DNA from: Burkholderia mayonis
GTDB taxonomy: Bacteria; Pseudomonadota; Gammaproteobacteria; Burkholderiales; Burkholderiaceae
DNA: 64,000 bases
Direction of reading: 5' to 3'
Assembly: GCF_001523745.2 (NCBI RefSeq)
Contig: NZ_CP013387.1
Location: 1,984,001 to 2,048,000, forward strand
Shown in pieces: positions 8,774 through 17,154 of the stretch. Positions within the stretch are counted from its first letter, which is position 1; every line of letters starts with the position of its first letter. A program made the translations under genes and the position numbers. The notes under the pieces were generated by a model. It was not told the origin of the DNA and made no database searches. It saw only the letters and a list, made by a program, of their open reading frames with translations.

Positions 8774-9684
8774 TTCGCGTCCTCCTTGATGCGTCGCGCT
8801 TCGTCGCGGGCGGCGGCCTCGTCGTCTTCCGTCACTTCGTTCGGGCCGACGCGCGTGTAGTGGAAGAAGCCGGCGAGCGCGGACAATGCGATGCCCGCGA
8901 CCGCGAGCGGCTTCGCGATGCCCTTCCACAGCTTCACCATCGGACTGATCGACGGGTCGTCGGGCAGGCCGTGATACAGCGACGGCTTGTCCGCGTGGTG
9001 CAGCACGTACATCACGTGCGTGCCGCCGACGCCCGCCGGGTCGTACAGCCCCGCATGCTCGAAGCCGCGCCCCTTCAGATCGGCGATCCGCTCGGCCGCG
9101 TGCTGCTTCATGTCGTCCTTCGTGCCGAACACGATCGCGCCCGTCGGACAGGTCTTCACGCATGCGGGCTCCTGGCCGACCGCGACGCGATCGGAGCACA
9201 GCGTGCACTTGTACGCGCGATTGTCCTTCTTCGAGATCCGCGGGATGTTGAACGGGCAGCCGGTCACGCAGTAGCCGCAGCCGATGCAGTTCTCCTCGTG
9301 GAAATCGACGATCCCGTTGTTGTACTGAACGATCGCGCCCGGCGACGGACACGCCTTCAGGCAGCCCGGGTCCTCGCAGTGCATGCAGCCGTCCTTGCGG
9401 ATCAGCCATTCGAGGTCGCCCGCCGGGTTCTCGTATTCGGAGAAGCGCATCACCGTCCACGAGTGCTCGGTCAGGTCGGCCGGGTTGTCGTACACGCCGA
9501 CGTTCGTGCCGACTTCGTCGCGCAAATCGTTCCACTCCATGCAGGCCGTCTGACACGCCTTGCAGCCGATGCACTTCGATACGTCGATCAGCTTCGCGAC
9601 GCCGCCCGTCGACGGCTCGCGCGCGGTGGGCGGCGGCGTCGTGGTGGCGGAGACGCGCTTGATATCCAGCGATTGCAATGCCAT
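8770..9684 (-). CDS. fdnH: Formate dehydrogenase iron-sulfur (beta) subunit
   Basis: This 304-residue subunit carries four [4Fe-4S] ferredoxin-type motifs, seen as [42 protein letters not shown] and [22 protein letters not shown] single membrane anchor ([17 protein letters not shown]) lies near the C-terminus, as in FdnH. It relays electrons from the molybdopterin subunit to the cytochrome. It lies ten bases after fdnG and overlaps fdnI by four bases, so the three are one operon. Confidence 0.96.
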   Translation of the reverse strand: MALQSLDIKRVSATTTPPPTAREPSTGGVAKLIDVSKCIGCKACQTACMEWNDLRDEVGTNVGVYDNPADLTEHSWTVMRFSEYENPAGDLEWLIRKDGCMHCEDPGCLKACPSPGAIVQYNNGIVDFHEENCIGCGYCVTGCPFNIPRISKKDNRAYKCTLCSDRVAVGQEPACVKTCPTGAIVFGTKDDMKQHAAERIADLKGRGFEHAGLYDPAGVGGTHVMYVLHHADKPSLYHGLPDDPSISPMVKLWKGIAKPLAVAGIALSALAGFFHYTRVGPNEVTEDDEAAARDEARRIKEDAK

Positions 9685-9694
9685 CTCTTCCCCC

Positions 9695-12600
9695 TTACGC
9701 CTTTTCGACCTTCACCAGGAACGACTTGAATTCCGGTGTGTACGAGTTGCCGTCGCCCACGGACGGAGTCAGGGTATTCGCGAGATAGCCGGGCTTCGTC
9801 AACCCCTTGAAGCCCCAATGCAACGGGATGCCGACCGTCTGCACCTTCTTGCCGTCGACCATCAGCGGCTTGATCCGCTTCGTGACGAGCGCCACCGCGA
9901 CGATGTGCCCGCGGTTCGACGACACCTTCACGAGCTCGCCGTGCGCGACGCCGACTTCCTTCGCGAGATCCTCGCCGATTTCGACGAACTGCTGGGGCTG
10001 GATGATCGCGTTCAGCCGCGCATGCTTGGTCCAGTAGTGGAAGTGCTCGGTCAGACGATACGTCGTCGCGACGTGCGGGAACTTGTCGACCTTGCCGAAC
10101 GCCGCCCGATCGTCCGGGAACACGCGGGCGGCCGGGTTGTTCAGCGCCCGCGGGTTGTTCGGATGCAGCGGGTTCGCGGCGAGCGGCGTCTCGAACGGCT
10201 CGTAGTGCTCGGGGAACGGACCTTCGTTCATCCCGGCGCGCGCGAAGAAGCGTGCGACGCCTTCCGGGTTCATGATGAACGGGCCCATGCCGGTCTCGGG
10301 CGGCTCGTCGGCCTTGTAGTCCGGAATGTCCGGACCGGTCCACGCCCTGCCGTTCCACGCGACCAGCTTGCGGGTCGGGTCGAACGGCTTGCCGTTCACG
10401 TCGCACGATGCGCGGTTGTACAGGATCCGCCGGTTCGCCGGCCACGCCCACGCCCAGCCGAGCGTCTGGCCGATGCCGGTCGGATCCGAGTTGTCGCGCC
10501 GCGCCATCTGGTTGCCCGCTTGCGTCCACGCGCCGCAGAAGATCCAGCAGCCGCTCGCGGTCGTGCCGTCGTCCTTCAGCTGCGCGAAGCCCGCGAGCTG
10601 CTCGCCCTTCTTCACGAGCGTCTTCGCCGGGTCCTTCGGGTCGGGCAGATCGGCGAGCGCGCGGCCGCTGAACTCCATCGCGAGCTCTTCGGGCGTCGGG
10701 CTTTCCGGATTCGCGTACGGCCAGCTCAGGTTGACGATCGGATCGGGATACTTGCCGCCGTCCTTCTGGTACATCTCGCGCATCCGCAGGAACAGCCCCG
10801 ACATGATCTCGAGGTCGCTCCTCGCCTGGCCCGGCGGCGCCGCGCCCTGCCAGTGCCACTGCAGCACGCGGCCCGAATTGACGAGCGAGCCGCGCTCCTC
10901 CGCGAAGCACGAGGTCGGCAGACGGAACACTTCGGTCTGGATCTTCGACGCATCGACGTCGTTGAACTCGCCGTGGTTCTTCCAGAACTCGGACGTCTCG
11001 GTCGCAAGCGGATCCATGATCACGAGCCACTTCAGCTTCGCGAGCGCCTCGGACGTCTTCGCCTTCGACGGCGCCGCCGCGAGCGGGTTGAAGCCCTGGC
11101 AGATGTAGCCGTTCATCTTGCCTGCATGCATCAGCTCGATCGTCTGCAGCAGGTCGTACTGCTTGTCGAGCTTCGGCAGATAGTCGTAGCCCCAGTTGTT
11201 CCCGGCGCCGACCGCGTCGCCCCACCACGCCTTCATGAAGCTCACGTGGAACGCGCGGTAGTTCTTCCAGTAGCTCAACTGGTTCGGCCGCAGCGGCTGC
11301 TGCGCGCGTTTCCGGATGTACGCGTCGAAGTCCTGCTCGGCCTGCATCGGCAGCGTCATGTAGCCCGGCAGCAGGTTCGACATCAGCCCGAGGTCGGTGA
11401 GACCCTGGATGTTCGAGTGGCCGCGCAGCGCATTCATCCCGCCGCCCGCGATGCCGATGTTGCCGAGCAGCAGCTGCACCATCGCGCCCGTGCGGATCAT
11501 CTGCGCGCCGACCGAGTGATGCGTCCAGCCGAGCGCGTACAGGATCGTGCCGGCGCGGCCGGGCACGGCCGTCGTCGCGAGCATCTCGCACACCTTCAGG
11601 AACTTGTCCTTCGGCGTGCCGCAGATCTTCTCGACCATCTCCGGCGTGTAGCGCGAATAGTGCTGCTTCAGCAGGTTGTAGACGCAGCGCGGGTGTGCGA
11701 GCGTTTCGTCGACCTTCACGAAGCCGTCTTCGCCGCGTTCGTAGTCCCACGTCGACTTGTCCGGATACGCGTGCTTGTCCGCGTCGTAGCCGGAAAAAAT
11801 GCCGTCGTCGAACGCGAAGTCTTCGCGGACGATGAACGAGAAATCCGTGTAGTGCTTGACGTACTCGTGCTGGATCTTGTCGTTCGTCAGCAGGTAATTG
11901 ATGATCCCGCCGAGGAATGCGATATCCGTACCGGTGCGAATCGGCGCGTAGAAATCGGCGACCGATGCGGTGCGCGTGAAGCGCGGATCGACGACGACGA
12001 GGCGCGCATTGCGATGCGCCTTCGCTTCCGTCACCCATTTGAAGCCGCACGGGTGTGCTTCGGCGGCGTTGCCGCCCATCACGAGAATCACATCCGCGTT
12101 CTTGATGTCGACCCAATGGTTCGTCATCGCTCCACGGCCAAACGTCGGGGCAAGACCTGCCACCGTCGGGCCATGTCAGACACGCGCCTGGTTGTCGAAC
12201 GCGAGCATCCCCATGCTGCGCACGGTCTTGTGCGTCAGATAGCCGACCTCGTTGCTGCCCGCCGACGCGGCCAGCATGCCCGTCGTCAGCCAGCGGTTGA
12301 CCTTCATGCCGTCGTCCGTCGTCTCGACGAAGTTCGCGTCGCGGTCCGCCTTCATCAGCTTCGCGATCCGGTCGAGCGCATCGCGCCACGAGATCGGCTC
12401 CCACTTGTCGGAGCCGGCCGCGCGGTACTCGGGCTGCGTCAGGCGGCTCGGGCTATGGATGAAGTCGACGAGGCTCGCGCCCTTCGGGCACAGCGTGCCG
12501 CGGTTGACCGGATGGTCGGGGTCGCCCTCGATGTGGATGATGCTCGACGTGGCGTTCTTCGCGCCGTCGCCGAGGCTGTACATCAGGATGCCGCAACCGA

Positions 12601-12766
12601 CCGAGCAATAGGGACAGGTGTTGCGGGTTTCGACAGTGCGCGCCAGCTTGTATTGGCGGACCTCGGCGAGCGCTTCGGCCGGTGAGAAGCCCATCAGGGC
12701 TAGACTCGAGCCGGCGAGCGTCGTCGCGGACAGCTTCAGGAACTGGCGCCGGGACAGTTGGAGCAT
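9695..12766 (-). CDS. fdnG: Formate dehydrogenase catalytic subunit, selenocysteine-containing
   Basis: This is one 1023-residue selenoprotein read through an in-frame TGA at 12178-12176 (Sec197). The frame on either side aligns without shift: FDNQARV, Sec, then [15 protein letters not shown], the exact context of Sec in E. coli FdnG. A twin-arginine signal (LSRRQFLKL) and a hydrophobic stretch ending AEALA send it to the periplasm. A [4Fe-4S] motif [14 protein letters not shown] follows, then the molybdopterin domains. It oxidises formate to CO2. Conventional annotation would split it into a 196-residue and an 822-residue product. Upstream of the ATG lies an 8-bp tandem repeat tract. Confidence 0.96.
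12133..12178 (-). promoter_or_regulatory. Bacterial SECIS hairpin in fdnG mRNA
   Basis: Immediately after the UGA, CATGGCC (12175-12169) can pair with GGCCGTG (12139-12133). An upper stem GGCA/TGCC closes a five-base loop GGTCT with the conserved G and U. Loop position, about 17 to 25 bases after the UGA, fits SelB recognition in E. coli fdhF and fdnG. It is coding sequence at the same time. Confidence 0.85.
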
Positions 12767-12821
12767 GGTGGTCTCGGGCGGGTTGTATTGAAGGGGGACA
12801 GATTGATTGGATGTCGTTGCG

Positions 12822-12932
12822 TTGCCGGGTTGCTGGGTTGCTGGGTTGCTGGGTTGCTGGGTTGCTGGGTTGCTGGGTTGCTGGGTTGCTGGGTTGCTGG
12901 GTTGCTGGGTTGCCGGGTTGCTGGGTTGCGGG
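12822..12932. repeat. 8-bp tandem repeat (TTGCTGGG), about 14 units
   Basis: The array has one TTGCCGGG, ten identical TTGCTGGG units, then TTGCCGGG, TTGCTGGG and a partial unit. It begins 56 bp upstream of the fdnG start codon, in what should be the promoter or leader region. Open frames through it would encode only low-complexity peptides and are not genes. A tract this regular is likely to change in copy number between isolates. Confidence 0.95.
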
Positions 12933-13553
12933 TTTCGCGGCCGCCCCCCGGCGCGGCGTCCGGCGGGAGCCCGCGACGCGGCGGTGACGGGCCGCGTCGT
13001 CTATCGTCTTTCCTTTATATGACAACACGAGAGGATCGGATAGCGGAACCGTCACCAATAAGGGAAAACCATTTCTTACAGCGCGCAAGGTTATCAGATT
13101 GCGCCAAAACGCGGCGTGTCACGCGAGGCTCGCGCGCACCGGCACAGCGCCGCGCCGGTCGGCGGCCCGGCTTGACGCCCGCCGCAGCGCGATCGGCCCA
13201 CCCGGACGCCGGACGATCGGCATCGACCGTCCGCGCCGGGGCCGAACACATCGACGAGTTCGGCCGGCATGACGCGCACGCCCCGTCCGCGCGTCGCCGC
13301 CGATGCGTTTACGGCATCCGGTTCGAAATATTGAGCGGATTCCTGGGCGAACGACCGAGCGAAACCGGTCCGGACGAAAGTCTTGCCAATTGAAGTCTTG
13401 TCTACCGATTCGCCTACCCACGACGAATCAGCCACTCGAATATTTAATAAATTCATATTTTAATTATTCGAGATTATCCAATCCGGTTCGTCCCATATAA
13501 TCGACATCGGCATTTTAGCCAATTCGCCATTCAATTCAGATTGGGAGGTAATG
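12933..13553. other. Intergenic region between fdnG and the ADP-ribosyltransferase
   Basis: No gene is supported here. Overlapping frames on both strands look like GC-rich noise. The last 150 bases become AT-rich (TTCATATTTTAATTATTCG around 13453-13471), which is likely promoter DNA for the rightward toxin-like gene. The fdnG promoter should lie at the left part, next to the 8-bp repeat. Confidence 0.5.
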
Positions 13554-14552
13554 ATGGGATTTTTGCATACGAATGCGCTTTCTTCGTTATTGGCGGCCGC
13601 CCTTTGCGCGGCAACTTTCCAGGCCGCGTACGCCGATGTGAAGGACGGCAGGATAGTCATCGCGAACGATGACCTGAATCTGTCGCGGCCGCTGCCGCAA
13701 GCCGTGTATCGCGCCGATACCCGCACGCCGGACCAGATATTCCAATATGGCTTTGGCGCGCGCGGCAATTCATACAACATCCGGAATCATGTGATCGGCG
13801 GTGCGAATCTCGAAAATACCGGATTCGTGAGCACGACGGCGAGCCGCGAAATCGCGACGCAAATCGCCAACAGCAATCGGCTCGAACTCGCGTCGGCGTG
13901 CGGCGCGAGCAGCGACGGCCAAACTACGTTCACGTGCCGCGCATTCGTCTACGAAATCCGCGCGACCGGAAACATGATCTACCTGCCCGATCAATTGACG
14001 TCGGATTTGCAGCGATATGCGGGACAGCAGGAGTGGGCGGCGATTCATTCGATCGATCCGCGCCAGATCGTCCGGGCGACCGAGTATCGCGTCAATTTCG
14101 TCAACAACATTCCGCAAGGCGGCGCGACGCAGGTGCGCGTCTGGGATAACGTCGCCGGACGCGGCGCCGGTTACGCCGGCTACGATCCGAATTTCATCGG
14201 CTACGATCCGGACAACCGGGCGAACAACCACGGCTGGTCATCGACGGCCGACGTCGGCCCGACGTCGACGACCGACCGCCGCTGCACGTCGCAAACCGTC
14301 GCGACGAGCGTGACGCGGCCATCGGGCTCCGACCTGGCGATCGCGGTGCCCGAATACTGCGAGGCGCACGGCGGCGTCGTGCTCAGGAACAGCAATGTTC
14401 CGGGCGGGGCGAGCGTCGTCGAGCCGGTCGATTTCCGGAATGCGACGCATACGGGGGAAACGCAGAGGTGGCGCGAAACGGCCGATCAGCGCGACAACGA
14501 CCTGTTGATCGACTCGATCAAGCTGACGTTCACGCCCGCTTATCCGAAGTGA
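13554..14552 (+). CDS. Secreted pertussis/cholera-type ADP-ribosyltransferase (A subunit-like)
   Basis: This 332-residue protein has a signal peptide ending about FQAAYA-DVK. Mono-ADP-ribosyltransferase motifs follow in order: AVYRADTRTPDQIFQYGF (the catalytic Arg region of PT/LT toxins), GFVSTTASREIA (the STS-type NAD site), and GQQEWAAIHSIDPRQIV with a QxE catalytic Glu. The pertussis S1 subunit also uses a QxE form. After the catalytic domain comes an extension of about 130 residues with a few cysteines, which could be an A2-like tail. ATG codons lie at 13551 and 13554; the GGGAGG site is best spaced for the second. No B-subunit gene follows. Cell target and host substrate are unknown; toxin function is inferred from fold motifs. 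Confidence 0.88.
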   Translation: MGFLHTNALSSLLAAALCAATFQAAYADVKDGRIVIANDDLNLSRPLPQAVYRADTRTPDQIFQYGFGARGNSYNIRNHVIGGANLENTGFVSTTASREIATQIANSNRLELASACGASSDGQTTFTCRAFVYEIRATGNMIYLPDQLTSDLQRYAGQQEWAAIHSIDPRQIVRATEYRVNFVNNIPQGGATQVRVWDNVAGRGAGYAGYDPNFIGYDPDNRANNHGWSSTADVGPTSTTDRRCTSQTVATSVTRPSGSDLAIAVPEYCEAHGGVVLRNSNVPGGASVVEPVDFRNATHTGETQRWRETADQRDNDLLIDSIKLTFTPAYPK

Positions 14553-14580
14553 CGCGCGGCGTGACGGCGCGGGCGGCGCC

Positions 14581-15361
14581 TCACGCGTCGTCCGGCTGCG
14601 TTCCCGCCTGGTTCCAGCCGAGCGCGTCGTATAGCCGGTAGCGCGCGATGCCGGGATATCGATGGCGGGATATTCATGCAGCGCGAGATCGGCGACCCAG
14701 AAATTGTATGCAAGCGGCAGCGGGAACAGTGTCGCTTGCAGGTACTCGGCGCGCACGGGAATCGCCGCGACGCCGAAATGCGCGAAATACAGCACGCTGC
14801 GCCGCAATTGGACGCCCGACGTCACGAGCAGCACGCGGTCCGCGCGATAGCCAGCCAGGACGACGCGCGTGAATTGCGCGTTCCGCGACGTGTTCATGCT
14901 GCGCGTCTCGGACAGCACATCGGCCGCGTCGATGCCGAGTCCGATCAGCGCATCGCGATGGACGGTCGCTTCCGGTACGCTGTTGAGACGCGCGTCGCCG
15001 CCGCTCGCGACGATCTTGCAGTCGGCGTTCGCGCGCGCCTTTCGGCAGCCGCGGTAGAGGCTCGCCGCCTCGACGATCCGCGAATAGGAGAACGTGCCGG
15101 GCTCGACCGCGCCCGTCGCGGCGATCTTCTCGGTGCCGAGCCCCGGCATGACGATCGCGTTGCGCTCGCCCCATTCGACCGCCGGCCGCGCCGCATACGG
15201 CGCCTGCAGATCGCGCAGCAGCCAGGCGGGCACGGGGCCGCAGCCGATCGCGAAGAACAGGAAGGCGGATGCGGTGAACGTCGCTCGACTCGTGTGCCGC
15301 CGCTTGGCGATCCAAAGCAGCGCGGCGACGACGCCACGGCGGTCAGCAGCGCGAGCGTCAT
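14581..15361 (-). pseudogene. YdcF-like (DUF218) membrane protein, two frameshifts
   Basis: The body encodes a DUF218 protein: a hydrophobic N-terminus, then GPVPAWLLRDLQ, AIVMPGLGT, an ASGGDARLNS segment and ETRSMNTSRNA. Members act in envelope or vancomycin-sensitivity functions, mostly undefined. Two breaks are visible. Near the start, MTLALLTAV (from 15361) and VVAALLWIAKRR are in different frames, as if one base were lost near 15330-15337. Near the end, a 14-bp tandem duplication (14644-14657 and 14658-14671, one mismatch) shifts LALHEYP away from its natural ending GIARYRLYDALGWNQAG, which then terminates at 14581. Either a real pseudogene or assembly error. Confidence 0.7.
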
Positions 15362-15593
15362 GCGACGGCCGCCGGCGCATCGGCGGTTGCGAGCGGGCGT
15401 GGGCGGACCGGTGGAGCGGTTCGTGCTGCGGGGCGGGCGGATCGGTGCATGGCGGCGGTCGAACGACAACGAGGCTGGAGATTACGCGACGGGCGGGGCT
15501 TCGAGGCCAGCATGTGTTCGGCTGGGCCGGAGACGGCGAAAGCGCCGGGCGGATGGAGCCTGCGGCGATGTCGGTATCGACCGCCGTAGCGGT

Positions 15594-15719
15594 GTCGAGG
15601 TCGAGGTCGAGGTCGAGGTCGAAGCCGGGGCCGGGGCCGGGGCCGGGGCCGGGGCCGGGGCCGGGGCCGGGGCCGGGGCCGGGGCCGGGGCCGGGGCCGG
15701 GGCCGGGGCCGGGGCCGGC
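15594..15719. repeat. Hexanucleotide arrays: GTCGAG x5 then GCCGGG x16
   Basis: Five GTCGAG-type units (15594-15623) are followed directly by sixteen GCCGGG units (15624-15719), i.e. (GGGGCC)n in another phase. The array lies upstream of the broken ydcF-like gene, about 120 bp past the stop of the binding-protein gene. It is not part of any supported gene. Frames through it encode GA, GP or PR dipeptide runs only. Confidence 0.95.
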
Positions 15720-15842
15720 ATAGATTTTCACACGAACGTCCCGACACGCCTGAAGCGATGCATCAAGACGCATCGCGGCACGGCTCGGTCGAACCGCATG
15801 CCGCCCACCTGCCGCCTCCGAAAACGCACGCGCCATCGCCGC

Positions 15843-16781
15843 TCAAAACGACGGCAACCCCGGCGGATTCGTCTCCGATTTGCCGACCGCCTCCGACAGC
15901 AGCCCCCATCGCGCGAGCGCCTGCCGATACTTGCCGCTGCGGATCAGATCGTTGGTCGCGAGCGTCAGCGCATCGGCAAGGCCGCTGCCCTTGCGCGTCG
16001 CGATCGCGACGTCGGCCTTGACGGGCCAGCCGGCGTTCACGCTGCCGACGCTGCGGATCCTGCCGTCGCGCGCCGCCTGGTACGCGAGCGTCGCGTTCGG
16101 ATTCAGTTCGGCATCCGCGCGCCCGGACAGCAGCGCGACGCGTGATGCGCCGTCGTCGTCGAAATACAGCACATCGACCGGCTTGAGGCCCTGCGCGACA
16201 TTGCGACGGTTCCATTCGAGCAGGATGCGCTCCTGGCTCGTGCCCGACGCGGTGATGATCCGCAGGCCCGCGATGTCCTTCGGCTCGGCGATCCGCGCGA
16301 TCGGGCTCGCGGTCCTCACGTAGAAGCCGTGCAGGCCGAGCCGGTACGTCGTGAAGTCGAACTTCTCCTTCCGCTTCTCGGTGACGCCGACGTTCGAGAT
16401 CACCGCGTCGTACTTGCCGGAGCTCAGCCCGAGCGGCCAGTCGGCCCATGCGACGGGCAACAGCGCGAGCCGCCGGCCGAGCGCGTCGGCGATCAGTTGC
16501 GCATAGTCGGGATCCGCGCCGACGACCGTGCGCGCGTCGGACGCGTAGGTCGCGACGGGCGGCGCATGCGGCGCGATCGCGACGATGAACGCGCCATCGT
16601 CGACCCAGCGGCAGCGGCGCGCCGCGTCGGCGGCGGCCGGATCGCGCACCGCGCGCACGCGGCCCGCCTGGCGCGGATCGAGATCGACCGCGACGCCGGC
16701 GGCGCGCGCGCCGAGCGGCGTTGCTGCGAAGGCGGCTGCGAGCGCCGCGGCGCCGCCGACGAAAGTGCGTCTGTCGATCAT
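15843..16781 (-). CDS. Family-3 ABC transporter substrate-binding protein
   Basis: This 312-residue periplasmic binding protein has a signal containing RRTFVGG and a hydrophobic stretch ending GARA, which could be Tat or Sec. The family-3 (amino-acid type) body is clear: VVGADPDYAQLIADALGR, then DAVISNVGVTEKRKEKFDFT and a GLRIITASGTSQE hinge region. It is closely similar to the binding protein at 21964-22911, sharing the FDLSPEQPGRVR/VDLDPRQAGRVR start and the NPPGLP ending, so the two probably bind related ligands. It is last in the leftward operon. The frame remains open upstream through the 9-bp repeat, but the ATG at 16781 is chosen because it begins the signal peptide. Confidence 0.9.
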   Translation of the reverse strand: MIDRRTFVGGAAALAAAFAATPLGARAAGVAVDLDPRQAGRVRAVRDPAAADAARRCRWVDDGAFIVAIAPHAPPVATYASDARTVVGADPDYAQLIADALGRRLALLPVAWADWPLGLSSGKYDAVISNVGVTEKRKEKFDFTTYRLGLHGFYVRTASPIARIAEPKDIAGLRIITASGTSQERILLEWNRRNVAQGLKPVDVLYFDDDGASRVALLSGRADAELNPNATLAYQAARDGRIRSVGSVNAGWPVKADVAIATRKGSGLADALTLATNDLIRSGKYRQALARWGLLSEAVGKSETNPPGLPSF

Positions 16782-16921
16782 GGCGTCGACGCCTCCGGCT
16801 CCGATAAAACGGCGCGACACGAGGCAAGCACACTCGATTGCGCGGACCGCCGGCGCTTGTCGACGTGCGCGCGGCCACCGCCGCCTCCGTACGCGATGCC
16901 GTCGTGTCCGTCGTGTCTGCC

Positions 16922-17074
16922 GTATCCGCTGTATCCGCTGTATCCGCTGTATCCGCTGTATCCGCCGTATCCGCCGTATCCGCCGTATCCGCCGTATCCG
17001 CCGTATCCGCCGTATCCGCCGTATCCGCCGTATCCGCCGTATCCGCCGTATCCGCCGTATCCGCCGTATCCGCT
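16922..17074. repeat. 9-bp tandem repeat (GTATCCGCC/T), 17 units
   Basis: Four GTATCCGCT units, twelve GTATCCGCC and a final GTATCCGCT form a pure array between the fused ABC transporter gene and the downstream binding-protein gene. Because 9 is a multiple of 3, every frame stays open through it, producing apparent repeat proteins that are not supported as genes. Copy-number change would alter the length of the intercistronic leader. Confidence 0.95.
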
Positions 17075-17154
17075 TCGTCCAGCGTCGTCGCGACGGCCGC
17101 CTCCGCAACCGCCACGGCCGCCGAGCCGCATGCCCGTCTCTCGCCGCGCCGCCA

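Noticed and set aside
9560..12685. 1041-codon open frame antisense to fdnG and fdnH
   Set aside because: Opposite the well-conserved formate dehydrogenase genes; the product is Arg/His/Leu-rich without motifs.
12176..12766. Independent 196-residue protein upstream of a truncated formate dehydrogenase
   Set aside because: The TGA matches the known Sec position, has a SECIS after it and tRNA-Sec genes nearby, so it is one gene.
12758..13088. LLGCWVAG or ATQQPSNP repeat proteins near fdnG
   Set aside because: Translation of the 8-bp array in different frames; not bounded by credible start regions.
15482..15747. Ala-Pro, Gly-Ala and Pro-Arg repeat proteins
   Set aside because: They exist only because a six-base repeat leaves all frames open; no start signals or flanking domains.
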